From a virus, in IMG/VR virus record IMGVR_UViG_3300046012_000298, positions 1-37,783 of that record: a stretch of 37,783 bases of DNA; one strand, written 5' to 3'. The notes under the pieces are model-generated. The model was not told where the DNA came from. It did not search any database and was given only the letters and a program-made list of their open reading frames with translations. Shown here in pieces: positions 1-8,290 of the stretch. Made by a program: the position numbers and the translations under genes. Every line of letters begins with the position of its first letter. Position 1 is the first letter of the stretch.

Positions 1-55
1 AAAGCGCATGGGTATTCACCCAGAGAATTTTTCCCGCTAGGGGATTTTAGTTAGG

Positions 56-268
56 TGCGAACCAGTGCGAACTAGAGAAGGAAATTCTACGGACTGGATT
101 CAGATCGGTGAAGCGTATTGCCAAGAAACCCTTTCGATACGGGCTTTGGGTAAGAAATTTGGCGTTTCCGATACCGCCGTCCGCAAAGAAGCAAAAAAGC
201 GCGGATGGATCCGTCCGGATGCGAACCAGCAACCCCGCGAACCTGATTGCGAACCAACCCGCGAACCA
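56..268. repeat. Iteron-like YGCGAACCA repeats over the terS start
   Basis: Six copies of a 9-bp element with consensus YGCGAACCA lie in the same orientation at 56-64, 66-74 (TGCGAACTA), 220-228, 236-244 (CGCGAACCT), 248-256 and 260-268. The last three are spaced exactly 12 bp start to start and the first two 10 bp. Two copies lie upstream of or across the GTG start, so the motif is not only a by-product of the repeated REP/CEP residues in the protein. Position next to the small terminase suggests a cosB/pac-like recognition site. That role is inference. Confidence 0.5.
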
Positions 269-649
269 TCGCAGACGCGTTCACCCGATGCTATCAGGCG
301 GACCCTCGCTGCACTGCCCATCAGCGAGCTCACGGCCCGCGGACGCAACATTATCTTAGACCTGATGTCCGAGCTGGAGTTCCAGAACCGAAACCACGAG
401 ACGATCGCCGGCATGGTTGAGGACTATGTGAATGGTGAGAAGGACGCGGCCGCCCGCGCCAAATTGCTGAAGGTCCTCGACCTCGAGACCCGGTGCAAGA
501 ATGCTAACCAACTCGCGACAGCGCTTGCAAAGTTGAATGATGCTGCCCCTGGCAAGAAGCAGCAGGCGGATGATGACGCCAAGACTGCCAGCCAAGGTTC
601 CGGATGGGGTGACGATCTCGACGCTGGCACGGCGGGCCGGCCGAACTGA
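65..649 (+). CDS. terS: Terminase small subunit (HTH DNA-packaging protein)
   Basis: A 194-residue protein starting at GTG 65; the GTG at 55 is closed by an in-frame stop, so 65 is the first usable start. Residues about 15-45 form a resolvase-like helix-turn-helix (ALGKKFGVSDTAVRKEAKKR) followed by RGW, typical of small terminases that bind the packaging site. Residues 55-75 are a low-complexity REP/CEP stretch encoded by DNA repeats. The C-terminal half is charged and helical, fitting an oligomerisation region. Its stop overlaps the large terminase start by one base. The family call rests on the HTH and on position; the sequence is diverged, so confidence is below that of the large subunit. 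Confidence 0.8.
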   Translation: MRTREGNSTDWIQIGEAYCQETLSIRALGKKFGVSDTAVRKEAKKRGWIRPDANQQPREPDCEPTREPSQTRSPDAIRRTLAALPISELTARGRNIILDLMSELEFQNRNHETIAGMVEDYVNGEKDAAARAKLLKVLDLETRCKNANQLATALAKLNDAAPGKKQQADDDAKTASQGSGWGDDLDAGTAGRPN

Positions 650-2325
650 TGGATTGGGATCTCTCTTGCGTCGACTGGCGGGATCGTATCCTTTCCGGGC
701 GATCCTTAGTGCCGGACTTGCCGCTGTTCGAATCCGAGGCCGCGCGCGCGTTGCGCGTGTTCAAGCGCCTCAAGATGCCGGATGTCATCGGCACGCCCAC
801 TATGGAAGAGGCCTGCGGGCCGTGGTTCTACCCGATCGTGTCGGCACTCTTCGGCGCTTATGACCCGGTCAATAATGTCAGGATGATCCAAGAGGTTTTC
901 CAGCTGATCCCGAAAGGGAACAGTAAGAGTTCGAACGGCGGCGCGCTGATGCTGACGGCGCTGATCGTCAACAAGCGGCCTGAGGCGGAATTCCTGCTGG
1001 TAGCGCCAACGCTCGAAATCGCCGGCATCGCGTTCAAGCAGGCGAAGGGTACGATCAAGATAGACCCGGCCCTGGATAAGCTGTTTCAGATTCAGGACCA
1101 TATCCGAAAGATTACCCATCGCCGAACCGGCGCCACGCTGCAGATCAAGGCCGCTGATACCGACGTCATCACCGGCTCCAAAGCGACCGGCACGATGATC
1201 GACGAGACGCACGTCTTTGCGAAGCGGTCCAACGCGAAAGAGGTCTTCGTCGAGCTCCGCGGCGCGCTGACGAAACGGCGCGACGGGTTTCTCTATCAAA
1301 CCACAACACAGTCGAAGACGCCGCCGTCCGGCGTGTTCAGGTCGGAACTGACAATGGCGCGCGCGGTGCGCGACGGGAAGATGAAGCTTCCATTACTTCC
1401 GGTGTTGTATGAGCTGCCGGCTGATGTGGCGAAAGACGGCGGGTGGAAGAACCGAAAATACTGGCCGCTGGTCAATCCGAACCTTGGGCGGTCAACGAAC
1501 GAAACGTTTCTCGCCAACGAGATCATGAAGGCGGAAGAGGATGGTCCGGCGCAAATGGCGCTGATCGCCTCGCAGCATTTCAACGTTGAGGTTGATCAGG
1601 GTCTCCGGTCGGACGGATGGGCTGGCGCTAACCTTTGGCCGCGCGGCGCCGATCGGACGCTTAGTCTCGAGGTCATCCTCAAACGCAGTGAGGTTGTCAC
1701 CGTCGGCATCGACGGCGGTGGCCTTGATGATCTGCTCGGCCTCTCGGTTGTCGGTCGAGAAAAGGGAAGCCTACGTTGGCTGACTTGGTCACACGCATAC
1801 ATTTCCCCGGAAGGGTGGGAGCGGCGAAAGGCGAACTCGTCGATCTACTCTGACTTCGTCAAGGCGGGCGACCTTACGCTTGTCAAAAACATTCAGGACG
1901 ACATCGACTCCCTTGTTACGACGGTCGAGAAAATCGTCTCTGTCGGTATTCTTTCGCAGGTCGGTGTTGACCCCGCCGGACTTGGTATCATCGTCGACAG
2001 CCTAGCGCGCATTGGCGTCACCGAAGAATCGAAGCAGCTCGGCGGCGTTCGCCAGGGCATCGCGCTCATGGGTGCCATCAAGGCGACAGAGCGTAAGCTG
2101 GCCGACGGCTCGCTACGTCACTGCGGTCAACCAATGATGACATGGTGTGCAGGCAACGCAATCGTCGAGCCCACAGCGACGGGAATGCGGATCGCGCGGG
2201 ACGCTTCGGGCTACGGCAAAATCGATCCACTAATGGCGATGTTCGACGCAATGGCGTTGATGTCGATGAACCCGCCGGCGCTTGGGGGAATGGGCGGTTT
2301 TCTTGCGGCCCCGCTAGTCGCCTAA
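649..2325 (+). CDS. terL: Terminase large subunit, ATPase-nuclease
   Basis: A 558-residue packaging motor. The N-terminal ATPase has a Walker A-like PKGNSKS (residues 88-94) and a Walker B with catalytic acid in GTMIDETH (D185, E186). The C-terminal RNase H-fold nuclease shows acidic motifs VGIDGGGLDD (D355, D360, D361), VGVDPAG (D441) and KIDPLMAMFDAM (D526, D533). Length and motif order match the HK97/Terminase_1 group, which usually cuts at cos sites, although cos versus pac cannot be read from the protein. It docks on the portal, encoded 19 bp downstream, and pumps DNA into the prohead. No key residue appears to be missing. Confidence 0.95.
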   Translation: MDWDLSCVDWRDRILSGRSLVPDLPLFESEAARALRVFKRLKMPDVIGTPTMEEACGPWFYPIVSALFGAYDPVNNVRMIQEVFQLIPKGNSKSSNGGALMLTALIVNKRPEAEFLLVAPTLEIAGIAFKQAKGTIKIDPALDKLFQIQDHIRKITHRRTGATLQIKAADTDVITGSKATGTMIDETHVFAKRSNAKEVFVELRGALTKRRDGFLYQTTTQSKTPPSGVFRSELTMARAVRDGKMKLPLLPVLYELPADVAKDGGWKNRKYWPLVNPNLGRSTNETFLANEIMKAEEDGPAQMALIASQHFNVEVDQGLRSDGWAGANLWPRGADRTLSLEVILKRSEVVTVGIDGGGLDDLLGLSVVGREKGSLRWLTWSHAYISPEGWERRKANSSIYSDFVKAGDLTLVKNIQDDIDSLVTTVEKIVSVGILSQVGVDPAGLGIIVDSLARIGVTEESKQLGGVRQGIALMGAIKATERKLADGSLRHCGQPMMTWCAGNAIVEPTATGMRIARDASGYGKIDPLMAMFDAMALMSMNPPALGGMGGFLAAPLVA

Positions 2326-2344
2326 ATCAAATCGAGGCTGCCTG

Positions 2345-3631
2345 ATGGGTTTGTACACGAAGGCAGTCTCTTATCTTGCCCGCAACATCGGCATGACCGA
2401 TCCGCGACTGTACAATTTTGTTGGCGGCGGAGATACGGATTCCGGCGAGCGCGTCACCGTAGATGGCGCGATGCAGCAGGGCGTCGTGTGGGCTTGCGTT
2501 CGCAGGACCGCCGAGACGATCGCAACGTTGCCGCTGCATCTTTATAAGATCGACGCGGCAGGAAATCCGCATCGGGCCGACCAGCACCAGCTTTACACGG
2601 TGCTACACAATCGGCCTAACATTGAGATGACGGCCGTCGAATTCTGGGAGGCGATGGTCGGATGCTATCTGTTGTGGGGGAATGCATACGCGTCGATTGA
2701 TCGAGGGACGGGCGACCGGGTTGTTGCCCTGAATCCGATGCGACCCGATCGTGTACAGGTCGGGCGCAATCCAGATGGATCGCTCTTCTATCGTTACACC
2801 ATCAATGGCCAGGTGCAGATCTTCGGAGAGGAAGATGTTCTCCACATCAAGGGGTTCTCACTTGACGGTCTAATGGGTATGTCGCCGGTCAGCCAGGCTC
2901 GCCAAACGCTGGGGAGCGCCCGGGCTGCTGAGAGAGCGTCTGGGGCCATTTTCCGAAACGGCATGCGGCCGTCCGGCATTTTGAAGGCGCCGACGTATCT
3001 GACGGATCCTCAGCGGATCATCGCCAAGGACTTGCTAGAAAAATTTAAGGGTGCGGCACAGACGGGCGGCACCCCGTTGCTTGAGGGTGGCTGGGATTGG
3101 CTCTCGCTGACCATTCCACCCGAAGATGCACAGCTCCTCGAGACGCGATCGTTTCATGTCGAGGAAATCTGCCGCTGGTTCGATATCCCGCCGATCCTGG
3201 TAGGACATTCCGGCCAGACGACATGGGGTTCCGGTATCGAACAGATCGTCCTGGGCTGGCTAATGCTGAGCCTGCGATCGCACTTGAAGCGGATTCAACA
3301 AGCGATCTGGCTGCGGCTTCTTTCGCCCCAAGATCAGGGCAACTTCTACGCCGAATTCAATGTTGATGGCTTGTTGCAGGCCGACAGCGCCGCACGCGCG
3401 ACGCAAATGGCATCTCTGGCACAAAACGGCTTGCGAACCCGCAACGAGCTTCGAGCTCTCGATAACCTGCCGCCTCTTCCGGGCGGCGATGATCTCACGG
3501 TGCAATCCAATCTGATGCCGATCGATAAGCTCGGCGAAGTGTCGACGATGCCGCGGGAAAAACCAATCGATCCCGGCGCTGCGTTGGGGCCGGCGACAAC
3601 CGGCGCTAATATTCCAGGAAAGAAGCCATGA
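2345..3631 (+). CDS. Portal protein, HK97 family
   Basis: A 428-residue portal that forms the dodecameric ring at the capsid vertex through which DNA passes. Family features visible include VDGAMQQGVVWACVRRTAETIA near the N-terminus, PLHLYK, the YLLWGNAYASIDR segment, HIKGFS, and the late HVEEICRWFDIPPILVG stretch. The C-terminal tail is Pro/Gly-rich and ends just after the overlap with the protease ATG at 3628. The ATG start at 2345 is three bases after a GCTGCC stretch in the short gap from terL. Length is normal for the family. Confidence 0.95.
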   Translation: MGLYTKAVSYLARNIGMTDPRLYNFVGGGDTDSGERVTVDGAMQQGVVWACVRRTAETIATLPLHLYKIDAAGNPHRADQHQLYTVLHNRPNIEMTAVEFWEAMVGCYLLWGNAYASIDRGTGDRVVALNPMRPDRVQVGRNPDGSLFYRYTINGQVQIFGEEDVLHIKGFSLDGLMGMSPVSQARQTLGSARAAERASGAIFRNGMRPSGILKAPTYLTDPQRIIAKDLLEKFKGAAQTGGTPLLEGGWDWLSLTIPPEDAQLLETRSFHVEEICRWFDIPPILVGHSGQTTWGSGIEQIVLGWLMLSLRSHLKRIQQAIWLRLLSPQDQGNFYAEFNVDGLLQADSAARATQMASLAQNGLRTRNELRALDNLPPLPGGDDLTVQSNLMPIDKLGEVSTMPREKPIDPGAALGPATTGANIPGKKP

Positions 3632-4506
3632 ACCATCTCTATGCCCCGCTGGAATTCAAGTTTTCCGATGGCGCCGAAGGTGTCTTTTCCGGATATGGAG
3701 CCGTGTTCGGAAATCAGGACAGTCATGGCGATGTGATCGCGCCGACGGCATTTGATAGGAGCCTTGCGCAGCTCAAGGCTGAGGGCCGCAACGTTCCAAT
3801 GCACGTCATGCACCGCGTGTACGGCGGAGACGGCGTGCCCGTGGGCGTTTGGAATACCATTACGCCGGACGATCATGGCCTTAAGGTCGAAGGCAAGATC
3901 TCAGGAATGAATACCGATGGCGGGCGGCTGCTCTATGAGCGCGTGAAGGACAAGGCGCTGCCCGGCTTGTCGATTGGGTACAGCGTGCCATCCGATGGCG
4001 TGATCGTCGGAAAGAAGCCCGGCGAGCCCAAGCGTCTCCTGACCAATATCGATCTGAAGGAAATCAGCCTCGTCGACACGCCGTCGAACGCGCTATCGCG
4101 AGTGGATCAGGTCAAGTCCGAGCTTTTGGACGAAATCAAAGAGATGATGAAGGTCGCCGATGTGTCGAGGGCGACTGCGGCGACCGTCGCTGCGATTCAG
4201 CTTCATAGCAGCACCATGTCCGGCAGCGACAGCCCGAATGCCGAAGAGCGCGCGAAGCTTCTGGCCCATCTTCAAGACATTCACGAGGCGCTGACAGGTC
4301 AGCGCACTCCCGCGGGAATGAAGTCCGCGCCGAAAACCATTCGCGAGTTCGAAACTTTCCTCCGGGAGGAGTGCAAGTTCTCGCACGCGCAAGCCCGAGC
4401 TATCGCCGAGTCCGGGTTCAAATCTGCATCGCCACCTCGGGATGAGGGAAACGATACGGCGAATAACGCTGCCGACTTCATGAAGGCGCTTCTGAAGGCG
4501 GATTAA
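3628..4506 (+). CDS. Prohead protease, HK97 U35 family
   Basis: A 292-residue serine protease that trims the capsid scaffold domain after prohead assembly. The N-terminal catalytic domain (about 1-165) shows FSGYGAVFGNQDSHGDVI, a catalytic-histidine region MHVMH (H62), and LPGLSIGYSV, where S115 is the likely nucleophile. ISLVDTPSN is the usual closing strand. Residues 170-292 form a helical extension of the scaffold-like type. ATG 3628 overlaps the portal stop (ATGA), implying translational coupling. The order portal-protease-capsid is diagnostic. Confidence 0.93.
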   Translation: MNHLYAPLEFKFSDGAEGVFSGYGAVFGNQDSHGDVIAPTAFDRSLAQLKAEGRNVPMHVMHRVYGGDGVPVGVWNTITPDDHGLKVEGKISGMNTDGGRLLYERVKDKALPGLSIGYSVPSDGVIVGKKPGEPKRLLTNIDLKEISLVDTPSNALSRVDQVKSELLDEIKEMMKVADVSRATAATVAAIQLHSSTMSGSDSPNAEERAKLLAHLQDIHEALTGQRTPAGMKSAPKTIREFETFLREECKFSHAQARAIAESGFKSASPPRDEGNDTANNAADFMKALLKAD

Positions 4507-4533
4507 CTTTCAACTCATCCAAAGGATATCACC

Positions 4534-5760
4534 ATGACGACCGAAACGAAAACGGCCGAGCAGCTTGCCGTGGAATTCAAGGCCGAACAGGCCAAGATCC
4601 AAAAAGCTCACGAAGACAAGGTCAATGAAGTCAAGGCGCTCGCCGAGCAGGCGGTCGAAGAGGCCAAGAAGGGCATCGAACTCAGCAACAGCCTGAAGGA
4701 AAAGGCCGATCTTGGCCTGACCGAAATGAACGGGCTGAAGTCGCAGTTGACCGAGATCGAGCAGAAGCTGGCTCGTCGGCCCGGTGGCGACGCAAAGGAC
4801 GAACGTAAGTCGCTCGGATCGATCGTTGTCGACGACGAAAAGGTCAAGAAGCTGATCGAAAGCAAGCGCGGTAGCGCGAGCCTCAGCATCGAGACCAAGA
4901 CCATTCTCAGCGCGTCGGGTTCGTGGGGTGCAACCGCCTCCGTGTCGAATTCGCTGGTGGTCGCCGATCGTCAGCCGATGGTCGCGCTGCCGATGCGCCA
5001 GATGACCGTTCGCGATCTGATCGCGCCGGGCGAAACCAACTCGAACGCGGTCGAGTTCGCCGTCCAGGTAGCGCGCACGAACAATGCCGCGGCCGTCGCG
5101 GAGAACACCACCAAGGCGTATTCCAACTACACCTGGAACCTGGTGAACTTCCCGGTTCGCACCATCGCCCATTTGGTGAAGGCTTCGCGCCAGATCCTGG
5201 ACGATGCGCCGGCGCTCAAGAGCACGATCGACGCCGAAATGCGTTACGGCCTCGAGTTCGCGGAAGAGGCGGAGCTGCTCTATGGCGACGGGACGGGCGC
5301 GCATCTGCTCGGTATCGTGCCGCAGGCCAGCGCATATTCGGCCGCATTCGCCGTGACCGGCGAAACCGCGATCGACCGCATCCGCCTCGCCATGTTGCAG
5401 GGCGTCCTTGCCCTCTATCCGATGACCGGAACCGTGCTTAACCCCACGGACTGGACCAAAATCGAGATGCTGAAGGACTCCATGGGCCGCTACATCATCG
5501 GCGACCCGCAGGGCACGGTAGCGCCGCGTCTGTGGGGTCTTCCGGTTGTGGCAAGCATCGCGATGACCGCCGGCACGTTCCTCACCGGTGCGTTCAAGTA
5601 TGGTGCCCAGATCTTCGACCGCATGGCGATCGAAGTTCTGATCTCCACCGAGAACGTCGACGATTTCGAGAAAAATATGATCTCGATCCGAGCGGAAGAG
5701 CGGCTGGCTCTGGTTGTCAAACGCCCGGCGGCCTTCATCACCGGCGACCTGCCGACGTAA
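4534..5760 (+). CDS. Major capsid protein, HK97 fold
   Basis: A 408-residue major capsid protein. Residues 1-85 are strongly coiled-coil (Ala/Glu/Lys heptads), the delta scaffold domain removed by the upstream protease. Mature shell sequence begins roughly at residues 110-130. Typical HK97 segments follow: FPVRTIAHLVKASRQILDDA, a Glu-rich ALEF-like helix, LLYGDGTG, and the LNPTDWTKIEMLKDSMGRYI block before the P-loop. An AAGGATATC ribosome site precedes ATG 4534. A GC-rich hairpin follows the stop, which may insulate this high-expression gene from its neighbours. Confidence 0.95.
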   Translation: MTTETKTAEQLAVEFKAEQAKIQKAHEDKVNEVKALAEQAVEEAKKGIELSNSLKEKADLGLTEMNGLKSQLTEIEQKLARRPGGDAKDERKSLGSIVVDDEKVKKLIESKRGSASLSIETKTILSASGSWGATASVSNSLVVADRQPMVALPMRQMTVRDLIAPGETNSNAVEFAVQVARTNNAAAVAENTTKAYSNYTWNLVNFPVRTIAHLVKASRQILDDAPALKSTIDAEMRYGLEFAEEAELLYGDGTGAHLLGIVPQASAYSAAFAVTGETAIDRIRLAMLQGVLALYPMTGTVLNPTDWTKIEMLKDSMGRYIIGDPQGTVAPRLWGLPVVASIAMTAGTFLTGAFKYGAQIFDRMAIEVLISTENVDDFEKNMISIRAEERLALVVKRPAAFITGDLPT

Positions 5761-5780
5761 GCGGCGGGCCATTGATCTTC

Positions 5781-5802
5781 GGACGCGCAACTCTGCGCGT
5801 CC
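5781..5802 (+). promoter_or_regulatory. Hairpin after major capsid gene
   Basis: A perfect 8-bp stem GGACGCGC / GCGCGTCC with a 6-nt loop lies 21 bases after the capsid stop. It has no following U-tract, so it is more likely an mRNA-stabilising or attenuating hairpin than a full intrinsic terminator. It sits in one of the few real gaps of the head operon. Confidence 0.6.
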
Positions 5803-5832
5803 GCCATTTCTGAAAATCCAAGGAGAAAAACA

Positions 5833-6255
5833 ATGACCGATGAAACCAAGCCGATCACTTCCGCTGATTTGGGTTCGAAGCCAAGTCAGACCGTCAACGT
5901 TGGTGGCACCGTCGAGAACAAGCGCGATACGTCGGGCGACCAGACCGTCAGTGTTAAAGCCCTGAAAGCCTTCCATAAAGAAGGGGACATGAAGGGCGAC
6001 ATGGCGAAGCCCGGCGACGAGTTCGATGTTCCACGCCACCGCGCCGCGCAGCTCCGCGCTAACGGCCTCATCGAATACGCCAACGAGGCAGATGATCAGG
6101 ACATCCACGGCAAGATCGACGCTGGCCGGATCGCGGATAAGGTCAAGCTGCAGGCAGAGGCCAGCAAAATCCCGGAGAACAGCAAGACCACTCCGCTGCG
6201 AAACCCTGAAGTCAAACTGGCCGATGCGCCGGCCGACAATGGCAAGCGCAAGTAA
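5833..6255 (+). CDS. Accessory head protein, unknown function
   Basis: A 140-residue acidic and Lys-rich protein immediately after the capsid gene, with a clear AAGGAGAAA ribosome site before ATG 5833. The centre (about 40-80) has the pattern SVKALKAFHKEGDMKGDM followed by KPGDEFDVP and AAQLRANGLIEY. This resembles a small beta module common in phage head genes, where a basic strand is followed by a PGD turn and an AAxLxANGL helix. The flanks look disordered. Position suggests a head decoration or maturation role, but I recognise no named function. No signal peptide or membrane segment is seen. Confidence 0.7.
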   Translation: MTDETKPITSADLGSKPSQTVNVGGTVENKRDTSGDQTVSVKALKAFHKEGDMKGDMAKPGDEFDVPRHRAAQLRANGLIEYANEADDQDIHGKIDAGRIADKVKLQAEASKIPENSKTTPLRNPEVKLADAPADNGKRK

Positions 6256-6298
6256 CCGAACCATTCCTCCCGCAAGCCCAATCATCTCGGAGATCACA

Positions 6299-6709
6299 AT
6301 GAAAGCCTTTGTCACGGGTCTCTTGGCCCTGGTTGCCCTTGCGGGCCCTGCCTTCGCGCAGTCGCCAGCAACGTTCCGTCCCAACTCGATCGCGATCGAT
6401 AGCGGCACCAAGGCGGCCACGGCCGTTTCAGGCGCGGCCACGCTCGCAAAAGGGTCTGGTGTCGTTACGTCGGAGGCGCTGACAACCGCCGCCGCGGCGA
6501 CGTATACTCTCACCATCACTGATGCTGCGGTGAGCGCGACCGATCTTGCGTTTGCTTCGGTGAAACTCGGGACTGCGACGACGGGCCTGCCGGAGATTGC
6601 CACCGTGACGCCTGGCGCCGGCTCGCTGGTGGTGGTCGTGCGAAATGCACATGCTTCGGCTGCTTTGAACGGGACCATCGCGGTGTCGTTCTTTGTTCTG
6701 AAGCGATAG
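6299..6709 (+). CDS. Capsid-region beta protein with Sec signal peptide
   Basis: A 136-residue protein from ATG 6299, with GGAG seven bases upstream. Residues 1-20 form a classic signal peptide: MK, a hydrophobic core, and an AFA-Q cleavage site. The mature part is Ala/Thr/Val-rich beta sequence with repeated TYTLTITDAAV and LVVVVRNAHAS strands, like small head-decoration or fibre domains. There is no later in-frame Met, so the signal cannot be an artefact of choosing the longest start. A longer upstream reading in this frame only shadows the previous gene. A secreted protein inside a head operon is odd. It may decorate the capsid or be exported; function is unknown. Confidence 0.8.
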   Translation: MKAFVTGLLALVALAGPAFAQSPATFRPNSIAIDSGTKAATAVSGAATLAKGSGVVTSEALTTAAAATYTLTITDAAVSATDLAFASVKLGTATTGLPEIATVTPGAGSLVVVVRNAHASAALNGTIAVSFFVLKR

Positions 6710-6724
6710 GGCAAGACCTTCTAA

Positions 6725-7450
6725 ATGTCCCTGACCCTCATCACGCCGCCGACGGTTGAGCCGCTTTCCGTGTCCGACGCACGGGATCGGCTCAACCTTG
6801 CGGTGTCGGATGTCAGCGATACGGCTCTCACGGCGTTCATCAAGAGCGCGCGCCAGAAGCTCGAGCGCCGGTATGGCGTCGCCATGATAAACCAGACGTG
6901 GCGGCTGACGCTGGATCGTTTCCCGGGCTGGGGCCAATATCCATACCCCCAGGACGTCGGATTTTATCCGAGCATGCACCGCGACGGCCGTCCCGATTAT
7001 GGAAACCGGCTGCAGCGGTTTGAAATTCAGATTAATATGGCGCCGATCGCGCCGGATGGAATCCAGTCCGTCAAATATAATGATACGGACGGCTCATCTC
7101 AGTCGATGGATCCGTCACTCTACAGTCTGGTACCGGGCGATCTAAGATCGAGCTTGGTTCTTGCCGATCAGCAAACGTGGCCTTCGACAGCGTTTATTGC
7201 CGGGGCGGTGCAAATTCAGTTCGTGGCCGGTTTCGGGGCCGATGACATCAACGTTCCGGAAAGCCTTAAATCCGCGATCACTTTGTTGGTCTCGCATATG
7301 CGGTCGTTGACGACTCAAAATCTCTTCCTGAGTGGTGACACCGTGGATGGCGTGGGATCAAAGAGCTACGTCGTCGGCGGCAATGCCGGTGCGGCCATCG
7401 ATGCCGCCGTGTCTTCTCTAATGCAAGACTATGTGAGGCCTTCCCTGTGA
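6725..7450 (+). CDS. Head-tail connector (gp6-like adaptor)
   Basis: A 241-residue protein beginning MSLTLITPPTVEPLSVSDA, the standard opening of phage gp6-like connectors. Helices at 20-50 contain the KSARQKLERRYG motif. A beta-rich middle follows, then FVAGFGADDINVPESLKSAITLLVSHM, the C-terminal helix seen in this family, here in a form somewhat longer than HK97 gp6. It would form the adaptor ring under the portal. Its stop overlaps the next GTG by four bases. Confidence 0.85.
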   Translation: MSLTLITPPTVEPLSVSDARDRLNLAVSDVSDTALTAFIKSARQKLERRYGVAMINQTWRLTLDRFPGWGQYPYPQDVGFYPSMHRDGRPDYGNRLQRFEIQINMAPIAPDGIQSVKYNDTDGSSQSMDPSLYSLVPGDLRSSLVLADQQTWPSTAFIAGAVQIQFVAGFGADDINVPESLKSAITLLVSHMRSLTTQNLFLSGDTVDGVGSKSYVVGGNAGAAIDAAVSSLMQDYVRPSL

Positions 7451-7785
7451 CGCCAGACCAGGCGCTCGCATCATACCGCAAGATGATCGGTGAAGTCGGG
7501 CAGCCCGTCTCCATCCGCCGCTATACGGGGTCGGGTCCGAGCAGAACGTTCGTCGACACGGTAACGCAAGCGTTTGTTCGAAATTACGGCTCGAAGGAAT
7601 TGATCGGTTCGATCGTTCAAGGAGATCAGGTCGCGGTGACGTTGATCGATGCGCTTTCAGGAATCCTTCCGGTGACGACAAATGACAAGCTTGTCGTTGG
7701 AACGAAAGAATACGCCATCAAAAACCCAATGAAGCGAGTTGTCGGCGGTGTGCTGATAGCGCTTGAAATTCAGGCATCGGGCTAG
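7447..7785 (+). CDS. Head closure protein (head-tail joining family)
   Basis: A 112-residue protein with GTG start overlapping the connector stop (GTGA). It has the small beta-barrel pattern of SPP1 gp16/HK97 head-tail joining proteins: VSIRRYTGSG, an internal loop, then DKLVVGTKEYAIKNPMKRVVGGVLIALEIQASG, where the final strands recall the family's typical ending. It would plug the portal-adaptor complex and give the tail its docking surface. The call rests mainly on size, the C-terminal strands and position between connector and terminator. Confidence 0.75.
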   Translation: MTPDQALASYRKMIGEVGQPVSIRRYTGSGPSRTFVDTVTQAFVRNYGSKELIGSIVQGDQVAVTLIDALSGILPVTTNDKLVVGTKEYAIKNPMKRVVGGVLIALEIQASG

Positions 7786-8243
7786 TGACGACCGCATCCG
7801 GCGTCTTCGCTGAGATACGTGCGCGGCTCGACGATGCCGGTTCCGGCATTTCCATCCCGCGATATTATCAGGGCGATGACGCGCTCATCTTGCCTGACAC
7901 TCCGGCACCGTTCGTCTTTGTCGTATTCAACAATGAGGGGTCCGGCGGCCGGCCCGCAGCATACGGCGGCGGTCGCGGCGCGAACCTGTACCGCAACCGC
8001 GCAACGCTCGAGGCTTACGTTTTTTCGCCAGTGGGCGAGGGCATGGAAACCGTCACGGGTTATGCCGAAACGGTGGCGGCTCGGATGCGCAGCTATCGAA
8101 GCGCGACGATCTCTTGCTTTTCTGCCGACGTGATTCCGGTTGGTCCGGGTTCCAGCATTTCCGTACCAGGTCTATCGTCTGAGGTTTCGAACTATCAGTG
8201 CGCGGTCGCCGAGATCGTGCTGTCATTCGACCAGATCGGCTAG
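7785..8243 (+). CDS. Tail terminator/minor tail protein
   Basis: A 152-residue protein from GTG 7785, whose first base is the last base of the previous stop. The pattern (an N-terminal helix FAEIRARLDD, a PFVFVVFNN strand, an ATLEAYVFSP strand, the EGMETVTGYAETVAARMRS helix, and final strands) fits the gpU/tail-terminator fold, similar to DUF4128-type proteins. It would cap the tail tube end that meets the head. Position between head closure and tail tube supports this; sequence evidence alone is moderate. Confidence 0.7.
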   Translation: MTTASGVFAEIRARLDDAGSGISIPRYYQGDDALILPDTPAPFVFVVFNNEGSGGRPAAYGGGRGANLYRNRATLEAYVFSPVGEGMETVTGYAETVAARMRSYRSATISCFSADVIPVGPGSSISVPGLSSEVSNYQCAVAEIVLSFDQIG

Positions 8244-8254
8244 CGCCGTAACTT

Positions 8255-8269
8255 GCCGCCGCGGGCGGC
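8255..8269 (+). promoter_or_regulatory. Hairpin upstream of tail tube gene
   Basis: A perfect 6-bp stem GCCGCC / GGCGGC with a 3-nt loop occupies the 47-bp gap before the tail tube gene, about 20 bases upstream of its start. It has no U-tract. With the hairpin at 9606-9629 it brackets the tail tube cistron, which would suit mRNA processing or stability. Confidence 0.45.
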
Positions 8270-8290
8270 CCTTCCAAATGGAGAAATGTC

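Noticed and set aside
9-36. TGGGT-ATTC-ACCCA hairpin followed by several T residues at the left edge
   Set aside because: The stem is only 5 bp and the T-run is nine bases away; it could be the end of an upstream unit but is too weak to call a terminator.
4510-6714. A 734-residue open reading frame on the - strand across the capsid and following genes
   Set aside because: It is antisense to clear capsid and accessory genes and has composition typical of reverse reading in GC-rich DNA (many Arg/His/Asp, no motifs).
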